The notes beneath the pieces were generated by a model. It was not told where the DNA came from. It saw only the letters and a program-made list of their open reading frames with translations, and made no database searches. A stretch of 6,006 nucleotides of DNA from Deltaproteobacteria bacterium (GTDB lineage: Bacteria; Desulfobacterota; Desulfuromonadia; Geobacterales; Pseudopelobacteraceae), in NCBI GenBank assembly GCA_016219145.1, contig JACRCG010000036.1, forward strand, positions 1 through 6,006. The letters are read 5' to 3'. Below, piece after piece: positions 1-6,006 of the stretch. Positions within the stretch are counted from its first letter, which is position 1. Every line of letters begins with the position of its first letter. The position numbers and the translations under genes are program-made.

Positions 1-3000
1 CGCTTGAGTCGTAATACTGGTTTGTGACGTCCAGTGCAAAATACGATGAATATCCCAGCCCTTTGGTCGAATCGTCAGGGTCCACGGTCGGAGCGTTGAC
101 ACAGTTGTTGAGTTCATTGCAGTTCGTGCCGAAGTTGCGGACCCCTCCTCCCAGTCCCATGCCGCCGATCAAGACGCTGGACCAGTTGCTTGCGGTCGTC
201 TTCGGGCAGTTCCAGTAGTCGACCGAGCATCCGGATGGCTTGGCGATGCTGGCGTCAAAGATATGTACGTTGCCGTCCACCGAATAGATATGGTTGTACT
301 TGAGATCAGCATAGTATTTCAGGAAAGGGAGAGCGTTCCTTGGTATATAGGCCCACTCTTCCCTGCCAAGGTTGGCGCCACTCAGGGTGGCCTTGATGTT
401 GCCGCTAGGCTTGACATTCAGCAGACCCAGCTTGAAAGCATGCAGCATACCGTCATTGGCCCCTACGTAGACCATGCCGCGTTTCTTGTAATTGGTGCTG
501 TTGACAAACAGGGAATAGCTGGTGTCGCCGTAGCCGGAAGGCGAATCCAGATTGTAGCCGTTCTGGCGCACATTGGACTGTATCCTTGGGGTGGAGGACA
601 TGATGTCGCCCAGTTTCCATTCCCTGGGGGTGTCACCGGCAACCGGGGCAACCTTGCGCTTGCGGTAACCGCTCTGGTCGGTTCCTCTGGTAAAGCTGAT
701 GATTCTGTCCGCTTCCGTGTCGTCTGCTGCCTGCAGATAGGGGCGAAGTGTAGTCTTGTTGGCTGACGAGGTGAAGTCGCCTGCCAGCAGGCTGACACCA
801 TTGATGCTGGTCAGGATCTTCCTGTCGTCTGCCGACCTGGCCCAGAGCAGTTTCCCCGCCCGCCAGATACTTTTAACATCATCGGGGCTGATCGTGGCGC
901 TGAACGTGTCGCCGGAACCGTCACCGTCAACGTCCTGAAACAGGTCCACCTTGGCTTCCTTGAGAGTCGTGTCGAAATAAAACTTTGTCGCAAGGTTCTT
1001 CTTCAGATTCAGCGTGTGCAGCGGCGCGGTGTTTACAAAGTCGGTGTCCTCGCGAATCGAGGTGTTGTTCAGGTACGGATCGACATAGAGCCAAAGATTC
1101 TGCAGTTCACTGATCCAATCCACCTGGGTATCATCCTTGAATATCTTGTTGGGGTAGAAGACCGCCTGCAGGATGTTGCTGCCGCTTCCGTCGGTGTTTC
1201 CCAGGATCGAGGCCGCGGTGCCGGAAGATACCTTGCTGAGGATGTTGGATAGCGCATTCCTGATGGATGATTCGATCACATCACCGTCACTTGCTTCAAA
1301 ATAGTTGTCCGGGTCTCCGTTTACAATGCCGGCCGCATTATACTCAAGCGCCAGGTCCGGGGTGGCGTTATTGTTCGTGTCGGTGTAGCCGCCATACTTG
1401 GAGGCCATCTTCAAAGTCTTTGTTCCCGATCCGTCGCCAAAGGCATAGACGGAGTAGAGCGTGATGTTCTGTTTGCCCAACAGATCCGATTTGCCGACCG
1501 TAGAGCTGCGCAGGTCGGTATTGTGGGCGTAGAACGCCACTGCCGGCAGCCAGTATTTGGTGGTTCCGGTGCTGCCATCGCCGTTCGTGGGTCTGTCCGC
1601 GGCCGCCAGCCTGTTGTACCAGGTACTGACATTGAAATCGGCGTCGCTGACAGTGGGAGTCCTTGCGCTGCCGCCGTTGGAGGTGTTGCCGGGAAGGTTC
1701 TCGTCGTTGGTCGGTTCTCCGTCGGTCAGCATCAACACAAAATTTTTCTGACAGACGTATTCGATCGGGTCCGAAGTGCCGTAGTCGGTGTTTGAGTTGT
1801 AGGCGCTGGCCTTGGCCTGGTAATACCTGACCGCTTCATACATGCTTTCGGCCAGAGGTGTATATCCGTTCGGGTCTGTGTTGGGACCCTCGATTGCCGC
1901 CACCAGGCTGGCGGTCGTGGAGCCGAGTTTAGAGATGATCTTGCCGCCGTCGGTATTGGCCAGTGAACCGCCGATCGCACTTCCGTTCTGGTTGAAGACC
2001 ATCAGGCCAAAACGCACCTGATTACCCAGATCCTGTATGATGCCGGTAGGTTCGCTGGGGCCGTATTCGACCCGGTAACCGTCATCGGTCAGCAGGTAAC
2101 GGGTCGCGGTGCCGGTGGTCGTGGTACGGTTCTCGACTTTCCCCCCCACCATTACCTTGCGGATAACATCCACCTTGGCCATGTGGTCAAAATTGAGGCG
2201 GTTGCCGGAACAGGCCACGGTGCTGACGTTGGTGCATGCGTTGCCCTGATTGTAGCCGGCCGTGCTGATGCTGAAGGTTGACCCGGAGAGCTTGTACATT
2301 TTCATCGGATCAAAATATCCGTAGTAGATGGTGTTGGGATTATATGCTCCAGCTTCCTGGTATCCCTTCTGGGCCATACTGCCAGAGTTGTCGAAGATGA
2401 GCAGAACATTCGGCTTGATGCCGATCTGGGCGGCCACATAGGGAGGCAGGTTGCAGTAGGCGTCGAGGCCTGTGATTGCGGCCGCAAACGTGACCGCTAT
2501 AGATCCGTTGCCCGTGACGTTGTTGAAGGTGTAGGTGGAAACAGCCCCCAGATCCTTGTTGGTGAAGCCGGCGGTCACATCGGTTACCCGCACATTAACG
2601 ATCCGGTTGCCTGCCGTTGGAGTAATGGAAAAAACCTGAGTGGCATTTTTTGCCACTGACGTGGCGCCGACCGGGTTGATCGAGCCCGAACCGGACACGA
2701 TCGAGGCGGTAATCGTATAGGTTACCGGCCTGAATTTGACGGTAACCGTGGAATTCACCGTAATGGCCGGTGTAGTGTAGCTATAGGAAGCAGTGCTGGA
2801 CCAGGATCCGCTATTTAGCTGGATGCTCTCCACTTCGCAGCCGCTGACCGGGGTGTAACTGAAGGTAGCGGTGCCGTTCTGCAACACGGTTGAAACAGCC
2901 TGCTGGGGGTTGGCCGGGTCGGGGTTCTGGCCGGATACTGAAATAGTGGCGGCGTTGCATTGCGTATTCACGGTGTCCTGGAACACATTTGCGGTGACGG

Positions 3001-3454
3001 TATATGAGGTTGAAGTGCCGGGTAGCTCGAATACCGCCCAGATGGCATAGTTGCTCTGGATGTTGCTGATGGTGAAAGTCGTTGCTGCGGTAGGTATTGG
3101 AACTATTACATCGGTCCAGCTGCTGACGGTGGTGCCGGTTACGACTCCGAATCTTATGAACTTTATCTGGTAGCCGCTATTCGGTACGACACGGTACTGG
3201 GGGCTGCTGCCGGAGTTGGGGGTGGTGGCGTTTGAATCGCCGGAAGCCATTGTTACCCAGGCGTTGCTTCTGTTGCTCCAGCGTTGTACGGAACCGCCGC
3301 TTGCATTGGGAGTAGGGCTGTTGTAGACAGTGATGTTGTTGGTGCCGTACCAGGCTCCCACGTCCAGGGCCGATGCCGGCATGGCGGTAATGGCTATTAT
3401 CAGCAATGCAAACAGCGTTGCCGCAAGTCTGTTGTGAAAGGCTGGTTGGCTCAT
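1..3454 (-). CDS. pilY1: PilY1-like type IV pilus tip/assembly protein, 3' end outside window
   Basis: The minus-strand frame stays open for 1151 codons to the window edge, so the C-terminus is missing. The ATG at 3454 follows a GGAGGT ribosome binding site by 6 nt. Residues 1-29 form a signal peptide with a likely Ala-Ser-Ala cleavage site. Residues about 87-325 hold three beta-rich repeats (about 87-147, 151-241, 245-325) resembling InlB B-repeats. A von Willebrand A domain follows: MIDAS motif DNSGSM at 355-360 (D355, S357, S359) and LTDGEP around 576-581. Asp/Asn-rich loops lie at about 692-700 and 841-849 (DVDGDGSGD, EF-hand-like), the latter a likely calcium site. The PilY1 propeller begins near GDIMSSTP (949-956), with YVGANDGMLHAF (996-1007) and WAYIPRN (1034-1040). 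In the family, PilY1 is exported, acts in pilus assembly, adhesion and calcium-dependent retraction control, and is presented at the pilus tip. I saw no RGD motif in the visible part. Family assignment is firm; the adhesive target is unknown. Confidence 0.95.
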   Translation of the reverse strand, partial: MSQPAFHNRLAATLFALLIIAITAMPASALDVGAWYGTNNITVYNSPTPNASGGSVQRWSNRSNAWVTMASGDSNATTPNSGSSPQYRVVPNSGYQIKFIRFGVVTGTTVSSWTDVIVPIPTAATTFTISNIQSNYAIWAVFELPGTSTSYTVTANVFQDTVNTQCNAATISVSGQNPDPANPQQAVSTVLQNGTATFSYTPVSGCEVESIQLNSGSWSSTASYSYTTPAITVNSTVTVKFRPVTYTITASIVSGSGSINPVGATSVAKNATQVFSITPTAGNRIVNVRVTDVTAGFTNKDLGAVSTYTFNNVTGNGSIAVTFAAAITGLDAYCNLPPYVAAQIGIKPNVLLIFDNSGSMAQKGYQEAGAYNPNTIYYGYFDPMKMYKLSGSTFSISTAGYNQGNACTNVSTVACSGNRLNFDHMAKVDVIRKVMVGGKVENRTTTTGTATRYLLTDDGYRVEYGPSEPTGIIQDLGNQVRFGLMVFNQNGSAIGGSLANTDGGKIISKLGSTTASLVAAIEGPNTDPNGYTPLAESMYEAVRYYQAKASAYNSNTDYGTSDPIEYVCQKNFVLMLTDGEPTNDENLPGNTSNGGSARTPTVSDADFNVSTWYNRLAAADRPTNGDGSTGTTKYWLPAVAFYAHNTDLRSSTVGKSDLLGKQNITLYSVYAFGDGSGTKTLKMASKYGGYTDTNNNATPDLALEYNAAGIVNGDPDNYFEASDGDVIESSIRNALSNILSKVSSGTAASILGNTDGSGSNILQAVFYPNKIFKDDTQVDWISELQNLWLYVDPYLNNTSIREDTDFVNTAPLHTLNLKKNLATKFYFDTTLKEAKVDLFQDVDGDGSGDTFSATISPDDVKSIWRAGKLLWARSADDRKILTSINGVSLLAGDFTSSANKTTLRPYLQAADDTEADRIISFTRGTDQSGYRKRKVAPVAGDTPREWKLGDIMSSTPRIQSNVRQNGYNLDSPSGYGDTSYSLFVNSTNYKKRGMVYVGANDGMLHAFKLGLLNVKPSGNIKATLSGANLGREEWAYIPRNALPFLKYYADLKYNHIYSVDGNVHIFDASIAKPSGCSVDYWNCPKTTASNWSSVLIGGMGLGGGVRNFGTNCNELNNCVNAPTVDPDDSTKGLGYSSYFALDVTNQYYDSS

Positions 3455-3460
3455 TGCAGT

Positions 3461-3466
3461 ACCTCC
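3461..3466 (-). promoter_or_regulatory. Ribosome binding site of pilY1
   Basis: GGAGGT on the minus strand, 6 nt before the ATG at 3454. It is a near-ideal Shine-Dalgarno sequence and fixes the start of pilY1, which also gives a well-formed signal peptide. Confidence 0.85.
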
Positions 3467-3499
3467 GGTAATGTGTCACGGTCCGAAATTAAAAAAATG

Positions 3500-3515
3500 T
3501 GCAAATAAGGTGCCA
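3500..3515 (-). promoter_or_regulatory. Sigma-54 (RpoN) -24/-12 promoter of pilY1
   Basis: The minus strand reads TGGCACCTTATTTGCA. Against the RpoN consensus TGGCACG-N4-TTGCW every specified base matches except the seventh (C for G). The invariant GG and GC are separated by exactly 10 nt. Transcription would start about 12 nt past the GC, near 3489, giving a leader of about 35 nt that carries a T-rich stretch and the GGAGGT site. It lies in the gap directly upstream of pilY1 and in the correct orientation. Sigma-54 promoters need an ATP-dependent enhancer-binding activator; PilR is the known one for pilin genes in Pseudomonas and Geobacter. The activator here is not visible. Confidence 0.85.
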
Positions 3516-3535
3516 TGTTAGAATGCTCTTTTGTG

Positions 3536-3576
3536 GCACGCTAACCGGTGCTCAGGTTTCTGGATAGCGACTCCAG
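3536..3576. repeat. Two short inverted repeats upstream of the pilY1 promoter
   Basis: Two small perfect inverted repeats lie side by side: GCAC/GTGC at 3536-3551 with an 8-nt loop, and CTGGA/TCCAG at 3560-3576 with a 7-nt loop. They sit roughly 20 to 60 bp upstream of the -24 element, just after the stop codon of the kinase-like gene. They could be an activator site or a weak hairpin at the end of the upstream transcript. The arms are only 4-5 bp and no T-run follows, so an intrinsic terminator is unlikely and chance is possible. Confidence 0.25.
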
Positions 3577-3578
3577 GG

Positions 3579-4946
3579 TCATGCTGATTTGGCTGGCGAG
3601 GCAGGCACCCATACTGTAAAGCAGCTTCCTTTGCCTGTTCTGCTCTTTGCATCGATCTTTCCGCCTGCCTGTTCAATGGTCTCCCTGGCATGCACCAGGC
3701 GTGCAACCATCTCTGTCGGCAGTGTACGGGGTTTGTAGGAAGGGGAGAATATCTTTGACAGCTGCTTGCCGGATAACCCGGTGCCGGTATCGAGAACATC
3801 GATCCTTACCAGATGCTCGCCGGGTGCCGATTCGGCGCCGGCTTCGTGGGTTGCAAGCTTGGCCCTGACAACCAGTTTGCCGCCGGACGGCATGCTGTCA
3901 CAGGCATTGATCATCAGGTTTTTCAGCAGAAGCTCAAGGTCTTCCGGGGCTATGCCGATGGCAGCAATATCGTCACGGCAACTGCTTAAAAACTCGATTC
4001 TGTCCACATCCCGTTGCTGCGCCATATCTGCAAAAGCATGTTCAATCAGCGAGGAAAGCAGCGGCAAGGAGTTAGTTGACATGTCGGCTTGTCCCGCTGT
4101 TGCGGACGAAGAGGGCTCTTCGGAAGCAGAGGTGTGCGTCTCGACTGTTGTTGCCATGTCCGCTTCCAGGTGTACCGGTTGCCGCTCTTCCGTATCGGAT
4201 TTCGCTGGTTGCTGATACTTCCTGCGCTGTAATGACTTGACGATGATGTCTACCTGCTCGGACTGGTCATCTCCCCCTTTTGGAGCGGGTTCATTGCCGT
4301 AAAGAGCCGCCATGTGTCGTTTGAGCGACAGGAATGGGGCAAAAAGCGGGTTGACGGGACGGTTTAACACCCTGGTCATCAGAACGGAGCCGCTTGCAAG
4401 CAGAATGATGACTGTGATGACGATCAGGTGAGGGTAGAATTTGAGAAAAACATTCATGCTGCCTGTCCCCGCCGGCAGGGGCAGAACAATTCCGGCCATA
4501 GCCCGTGACGTTCCGTTCCTGTCTATTGGGATTGCCAGTGCCAAGCCGCTCATGTCATCCAGGAGGAAGGCCTCGTTAATTACTGCGTTTGCCTTGGAAA
4601 ATGGCGTGTAGACCCCGGCGGAGTTCCGGCCGGCCGAAAAGACACTCCTGTCGTTCTGGTCAAGTAGTGTCAGGCGGTAAATTTCACCTCTGCCAACCAT
4701 TGTCTGTGCAAATACCGCTGCCGGAGAGTCCGCCGGCAGGACGCTTTTGGGATAGCTCGGAATCTCATCCGGCAACTGGCTGATGAAGCTGTTCAGCAGG
4801 CTTAAGCCTTGCCTGCCATGGCTGGCACGGATCTCCTGCACCTTGTTTTGCATGTCTGACACGCTGGTCACAATCCAGGCCAAAGCGAGAAGACATGCGG
4901 AAAACGTCATGGCAGAAACAATAAGGCTTGATCGGGAACCGGGCAT
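3579..4946 (-). CDS. Membrane-bound histidine-kinase-like protein, probably a degenerate kinase
   Basis: This 455-residue protein has a membrane segment at about 6-28, an extracytoplasmic region at 29-169 that could be a PDC/Cache-like sensor, and a second membrane segment at about 170-190. A HAMP-like stretch follows, then a Ser/Thr/Ala/Glu-rich linker (about 233-297) and a HATPase_c domain (about 299-449). The ATPase domain has an N-box (NLMINACDSMP; N343, N347, D350), a G1 box (DTGTGLS; D386, G388, G390), an F-box-like KIFSPSY, and GKGSCF near the end. Two standard parts are missing: no H-box (HExxNPL type) where the dimerisation/phosphoacceptor domain should be, and RTLPTEM replaces the GxGxGL ATP-lid motif. 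It may therefore bind ATP without autophosphorylating. The start at 4946 is preferred because GGAG lies 8 nt upstream; an ATG at 4970 adds 8 residues but lacks a ribosome binding site. It follows the cytochrome-like gene closely and probably shares its transcript. Its signal and partner are unknown. Confidence 0.85.
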   Translation of the reverse strand: MPGSRSSLIVSAMTFSACLLALAWIVTSVSDMQNKVQEIRASHGRQGLSLLNSFISQLPDEIPSYPKSVLPADSPAAVFAQTMVGRGEIYRLTLLDQNDRSVFSAGRNSAGVYTPFSKANAVINEAFLLDDMSGLALAIPIDRNGTSRAMAGIVLPLPAGTGSMNVFLKFYPHLIVITVIILLASGSVLMTRVLNRPVNPLFAPFLSLKRHMAALYGNEPAPKGGDDQSEQVDIIVKSLQRRKYQQPAKSDTEERQPVHLEADMATTVETHTSASEEPSSSATAGQADMSTNSLPLLSSLIEHAFADMAQQRDVDRIEFLSSCRDDIAAIGIAPEDLELLLKNLMINACDSMPSGGKLVVRAKLATHEAGAESAPGEHLVRIDVLDTGTGLSGKQLSKIFSPSYKPRTLPTEMVARLVHARETIEQAGGKIDAKSRTGKGSCFTVWVPASPAKSA

Positions 4947-4954
4947 CCTCGTTA

Positions 4955-4958
4955 CTCC
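4955..4958 (-). promoter_or_regulatory. Ribosome binding site supporting the 4946 start of the kinase-like gene
   Basis: GGAG on the minus strand, 8 nt before the ATG at 4946. The alternative in-frame ATG at 4970 is preceded by the end of the upstream gene with no Shine-Dalgarno-like sequence at a useful distance, so the inner start is favoured. Confidence 0.55.
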
Positions 4959-4976
4959 GTTGTCTCGCATCTCATA

Positions 4977-5726
4977 TCAAGGCAGTTTCTTCTTGCAGGG
5001 AGTGCAAATCTCTTCCGCTTCCCTGAATTGCGCCATTGCAGCATCGGAGCTTGCCGGTCGTTGCATTGATACCAGCGCCTGTTCCATGCATTCCTCAAAA
5101 CTGCATTGTCCGGAATCCGCTTTTTCGGGAGTTGCCTTCGATCTGGATTGTTTTGGTTGCACGGGTTCAAGTGAAGCACTTTTAGGTGGTTTGGCCGTGG
5201 CCGCTTTTTGCGATGTCTTGGGTACTATTGCTGAAAGCGGCCTGAAGCCTGTCCGGGTGATTGTTTTGGCGGACCCGCCGGAGGCGGACTTTCTTTCACG
5301 TTGTGGAACAGCTTCGGGAGTGTCAGAGAAATGAAGAATGCCGTCATCGGTTTTCCATTTGTAGACCTTGGTTTCAGGTGGAGGTGGAACAGTTTCCGTT
5401 GCTTCGACTGCCGGCAGAGTGGTGTCAGTTTTTCCCTGAACCGATGTTGGAGCTTTCTCAGGGCTCTTGCCGGGTGGTTCCGCCGCCTTGCTCTTGCTTT
5501 CTCCGGAGGTGCTCTGCTTGAACTTTTCCAGCTGCTCTGTGTTGTCTCCGAAGGAATGCCCGTTTTTCCAGAATTTTTGGCCAAGCTCGTTCAAGTCGGA
5601 GCCGGTGGAATGACAGCCTTTACAGCTTATCCCATATTTTTGAGCGTACTTGGAAGTGGCCAAAACGTTGCCGGAAGCCAGAAAAACTATTGCAGCAGTA
5701 ATCAATGGGGTTGCCGGTCTTACCAT
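4977..5726 (-). CDS. Exported single-haem c-type cytochrome-like protein with DUF4124 motif
   Basis: This 249-residue protein starts at an ATG with GGAG 5 nt upstream. Residues 1-23 form a signal peptide ending Val-Leu-Ala. Directly after it comes YAQKYGISCKGCH with one c-type haem site (C35, C38, H39), then LNELGQKFWKNGHSF, the pattern seen in small exported cytochromes with a Leu-Asn-x-x-Gly element. Residues 70-118 are a Lys/Ser/Pro-rich linker. Residues 119-141 (VYKWKTDDGILHFSDTP) match the DUF4124 motif of envelope proteins. A second Lys/Ser/Ala-rich linker leads to a tail with four cysteines: C208, C213, C241, C244. The last pair is CTPC without a following His, so it is not a second haem site; disulfides or metal binding are possible. 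An electron-transfer or envelope role is expected from the haem, but the partner is unknown. It is the first gene of a likely two-gene transcript with the kinase-like gene 30 bp downstream (6 bp if that gene starts at 4970). Confidence 0.85.
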   Translation of the reverse strand: MVRPATPLITAAIVFLASGNVLATSKYAQKYGISCKGCHSTGSDLNELGQKFWKNGHSFGDNTEQLEKFKQSTSGESKSKAAEPPGKSPEKAPTSVQGKTDTTLPAVEATETVPPPPETKVYKWKTDDGILHFSDTPEAVPQRERKSASGGSAKTITRTGFRPLSAIVPKTSQKAATAKPPKSASLEPVQPKQSRSKATPEKADSGQCSFEECMEQALVSMQRPASSDAAMAQFREAEEICTPCKKKLP

Positions 5727-5770
5727 GTAAACTCCATGGGTGAAATCTCTGATACACGTTCGCGCCGCAG

Positions 5771-5799
5771 ATTATAATATGTTCTCGCTGCGAATACAC
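5771..5799 (-). promoter_or_regulatory. Candidate sigma-70 promoter for the cytochrome-like gene
   Basis: The minus strand holds a perfect TATAAT -10 hexamer (5776 down to 5771). At 17-bp spacing the -35 position reads GTGTAT, a poor match to TTGACA. Transcription would start near 5764, about 38 nt before the ATG at 5726. The -10 box and its place in a 97-bp AT-richer gap support it; the weak -35 means it may need an activator or be fortuitous. Confidence 0.4.
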
Positions 5800-5823
5800 C
5801 TAAAAAACCAGAAGATTCCGTCG

Positions 5824-6006
5824 TTAACCGAGATCAGGAGGCATCAGCCGTTTCAATACCTTTCCGGCGGTTTCAAGGACCTCCTCGAACGAAGTCCCCT
5901 TCAGAGCGCAGACCAGTTTGTAGTCGGGAGTGAACTGGTAGTTCTTCGGTTCACTGCGCATCATGCCGATGATCGTGTCCGGTGAGGCCGGGGTGCGGGG
6001 GTGGAA
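5824..6006 (-). CDS. C-terminal end of an unidentified protein
   Basis: A minus-strand frame is open from the window edge for 60 codons and ends with TAA at 5826-5824; the start lies beyond 6006. The visible tail includes PDTIIGMMRSEPKNYQF, VCALKGTSFEEVL and ends KRLMPPDLG. The mix of residues and the third-position GC look like real coding sequence, and the strand agrees with the other genes. I do not recognise the family. The GTSFEEVL-type helix is faintly like the GxSFEEA segment of some ATP-grasp enzymes, which is too weak to name it. A 97-bp gap separates it from the cytochrome-like gene, so co-transcription is uncertain. Confidence 0.7.
   Translation of the reverse strand, partial: FHPRTPASPDTIIGMMRSEPKNYQFTPDYKLVCALKGTSFEEVLETAGKVLKRLMPPDLG

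Noticed and set aside
263..766. 167-codon plus-strand open frame
   Set aside because: It lies antisense inside pilY1, whose frame gives recognisable PilY1 motifs here; the plus-strand translation shows no domain.
3177..3479. 100-codon minus-strand frame overlapping the start of pilY1
   Set aside because: It is in a different frame over the signal peptide region of pilY1, has a low-complexity Gln/Arg-rich product and no ribosome binding site.
3486..3499. T-rich run on the minus strand as an intrinsic terminator of the kinase-like gene
   Set aside because: No stable GC-rich hairpin directly precedes it; it lies just downstream of the -12 element, in the predicted start region of pilY1.
3766..4215. 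149-codon plus-strand open frame
   Set aside because: It is antisense to the ATPase domain and linker of the kinase-like gene; its Ser/Ala/Cys-rich content is what an antisense frame of such codons gives.
4995..5004. CTPC near the C-terminus as a second haem site of the cytochrome-like protein
   Set aside because: The residue after CxxC is Lys, not His, so it is not a standard c-type haem motif.
4783..5334. 183-codon plus-strand open frame
   Set aside because: It is antisense to the ends of two well-supported genes and resembles no protein.
5301..5777. 158-codon plus-strand open frame rich in Phe, Trp and Cys
   Set aside because: It is the complement of the cytochrome-like gene, which has a signal peptide, haem site and ribosome binding site.
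5740..5985. 81-codon plus-strand open frame at the right end
   Set aside because: It overlaps the minus-strand coding tail and has no ribosome binding site or recognisable domain.

Overview
The window looks like a chromosomal segment of a Geobacter-like deltaproteobacterium (Desulfuromonadales). The grounds are a PilY1 of the kind carrying InlB-type repeats, a very good sigma-54 promoter at a pilus gene, an exported single-haem c-type cytochrome next door, and moderate-to-high GC. The lineage is inferred from family resemblance, not from a marker gene.

All supported genes lie on the minus strand, so the region is transcribed from high to low coordinates. From right to left: (1) the last 60 codons of an unidentified gene (5824-6006), running off the window; (2) a 97-bp gap with a candidate sigma-70 -10 box; (3) an exported protein of 249 residues combining a CXXCH haem site, a DUF4124 motif and a four-cysteine tail (4977-5726); (4) a two-pass membrane protein with a histidine-kinase-type ATPase domain but no recognisable phosphoacceptor domain and no GxGxG ATP-lid motif (3579-4946); (5) a 124-bp gap holding two short inverted repeats, a near-perfect -24/-12 promoter and a strong ribosome binding site; (6) a large pilY1 gene (1-3454) whose 3' end lies outside the window. 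Its 1151 visible residues read without interruption.

PilY1 proteins are type IV pilus tip/assembly proteins with a von Willebrand A domain and a beta-propeller. Here the gene has its own sigma-54 promoter, so it may be expressed under an NtrC/PilR-type activator, separately from the two genes upstream. The cytochrome-like protein and the kinase-like protein are 30 to 6 bp apart depending on the start chosen, and probably form one transcript. Whether they act on the pilus is suggested only by position.

The most interesting points are the sigma-54 promoter at pilY1, the apparent pseudokinase, and the unusual haem/DUF4124/Cys-tail protein. I found no mobile element, CRISPR array, RNA gene or convincing terminator.
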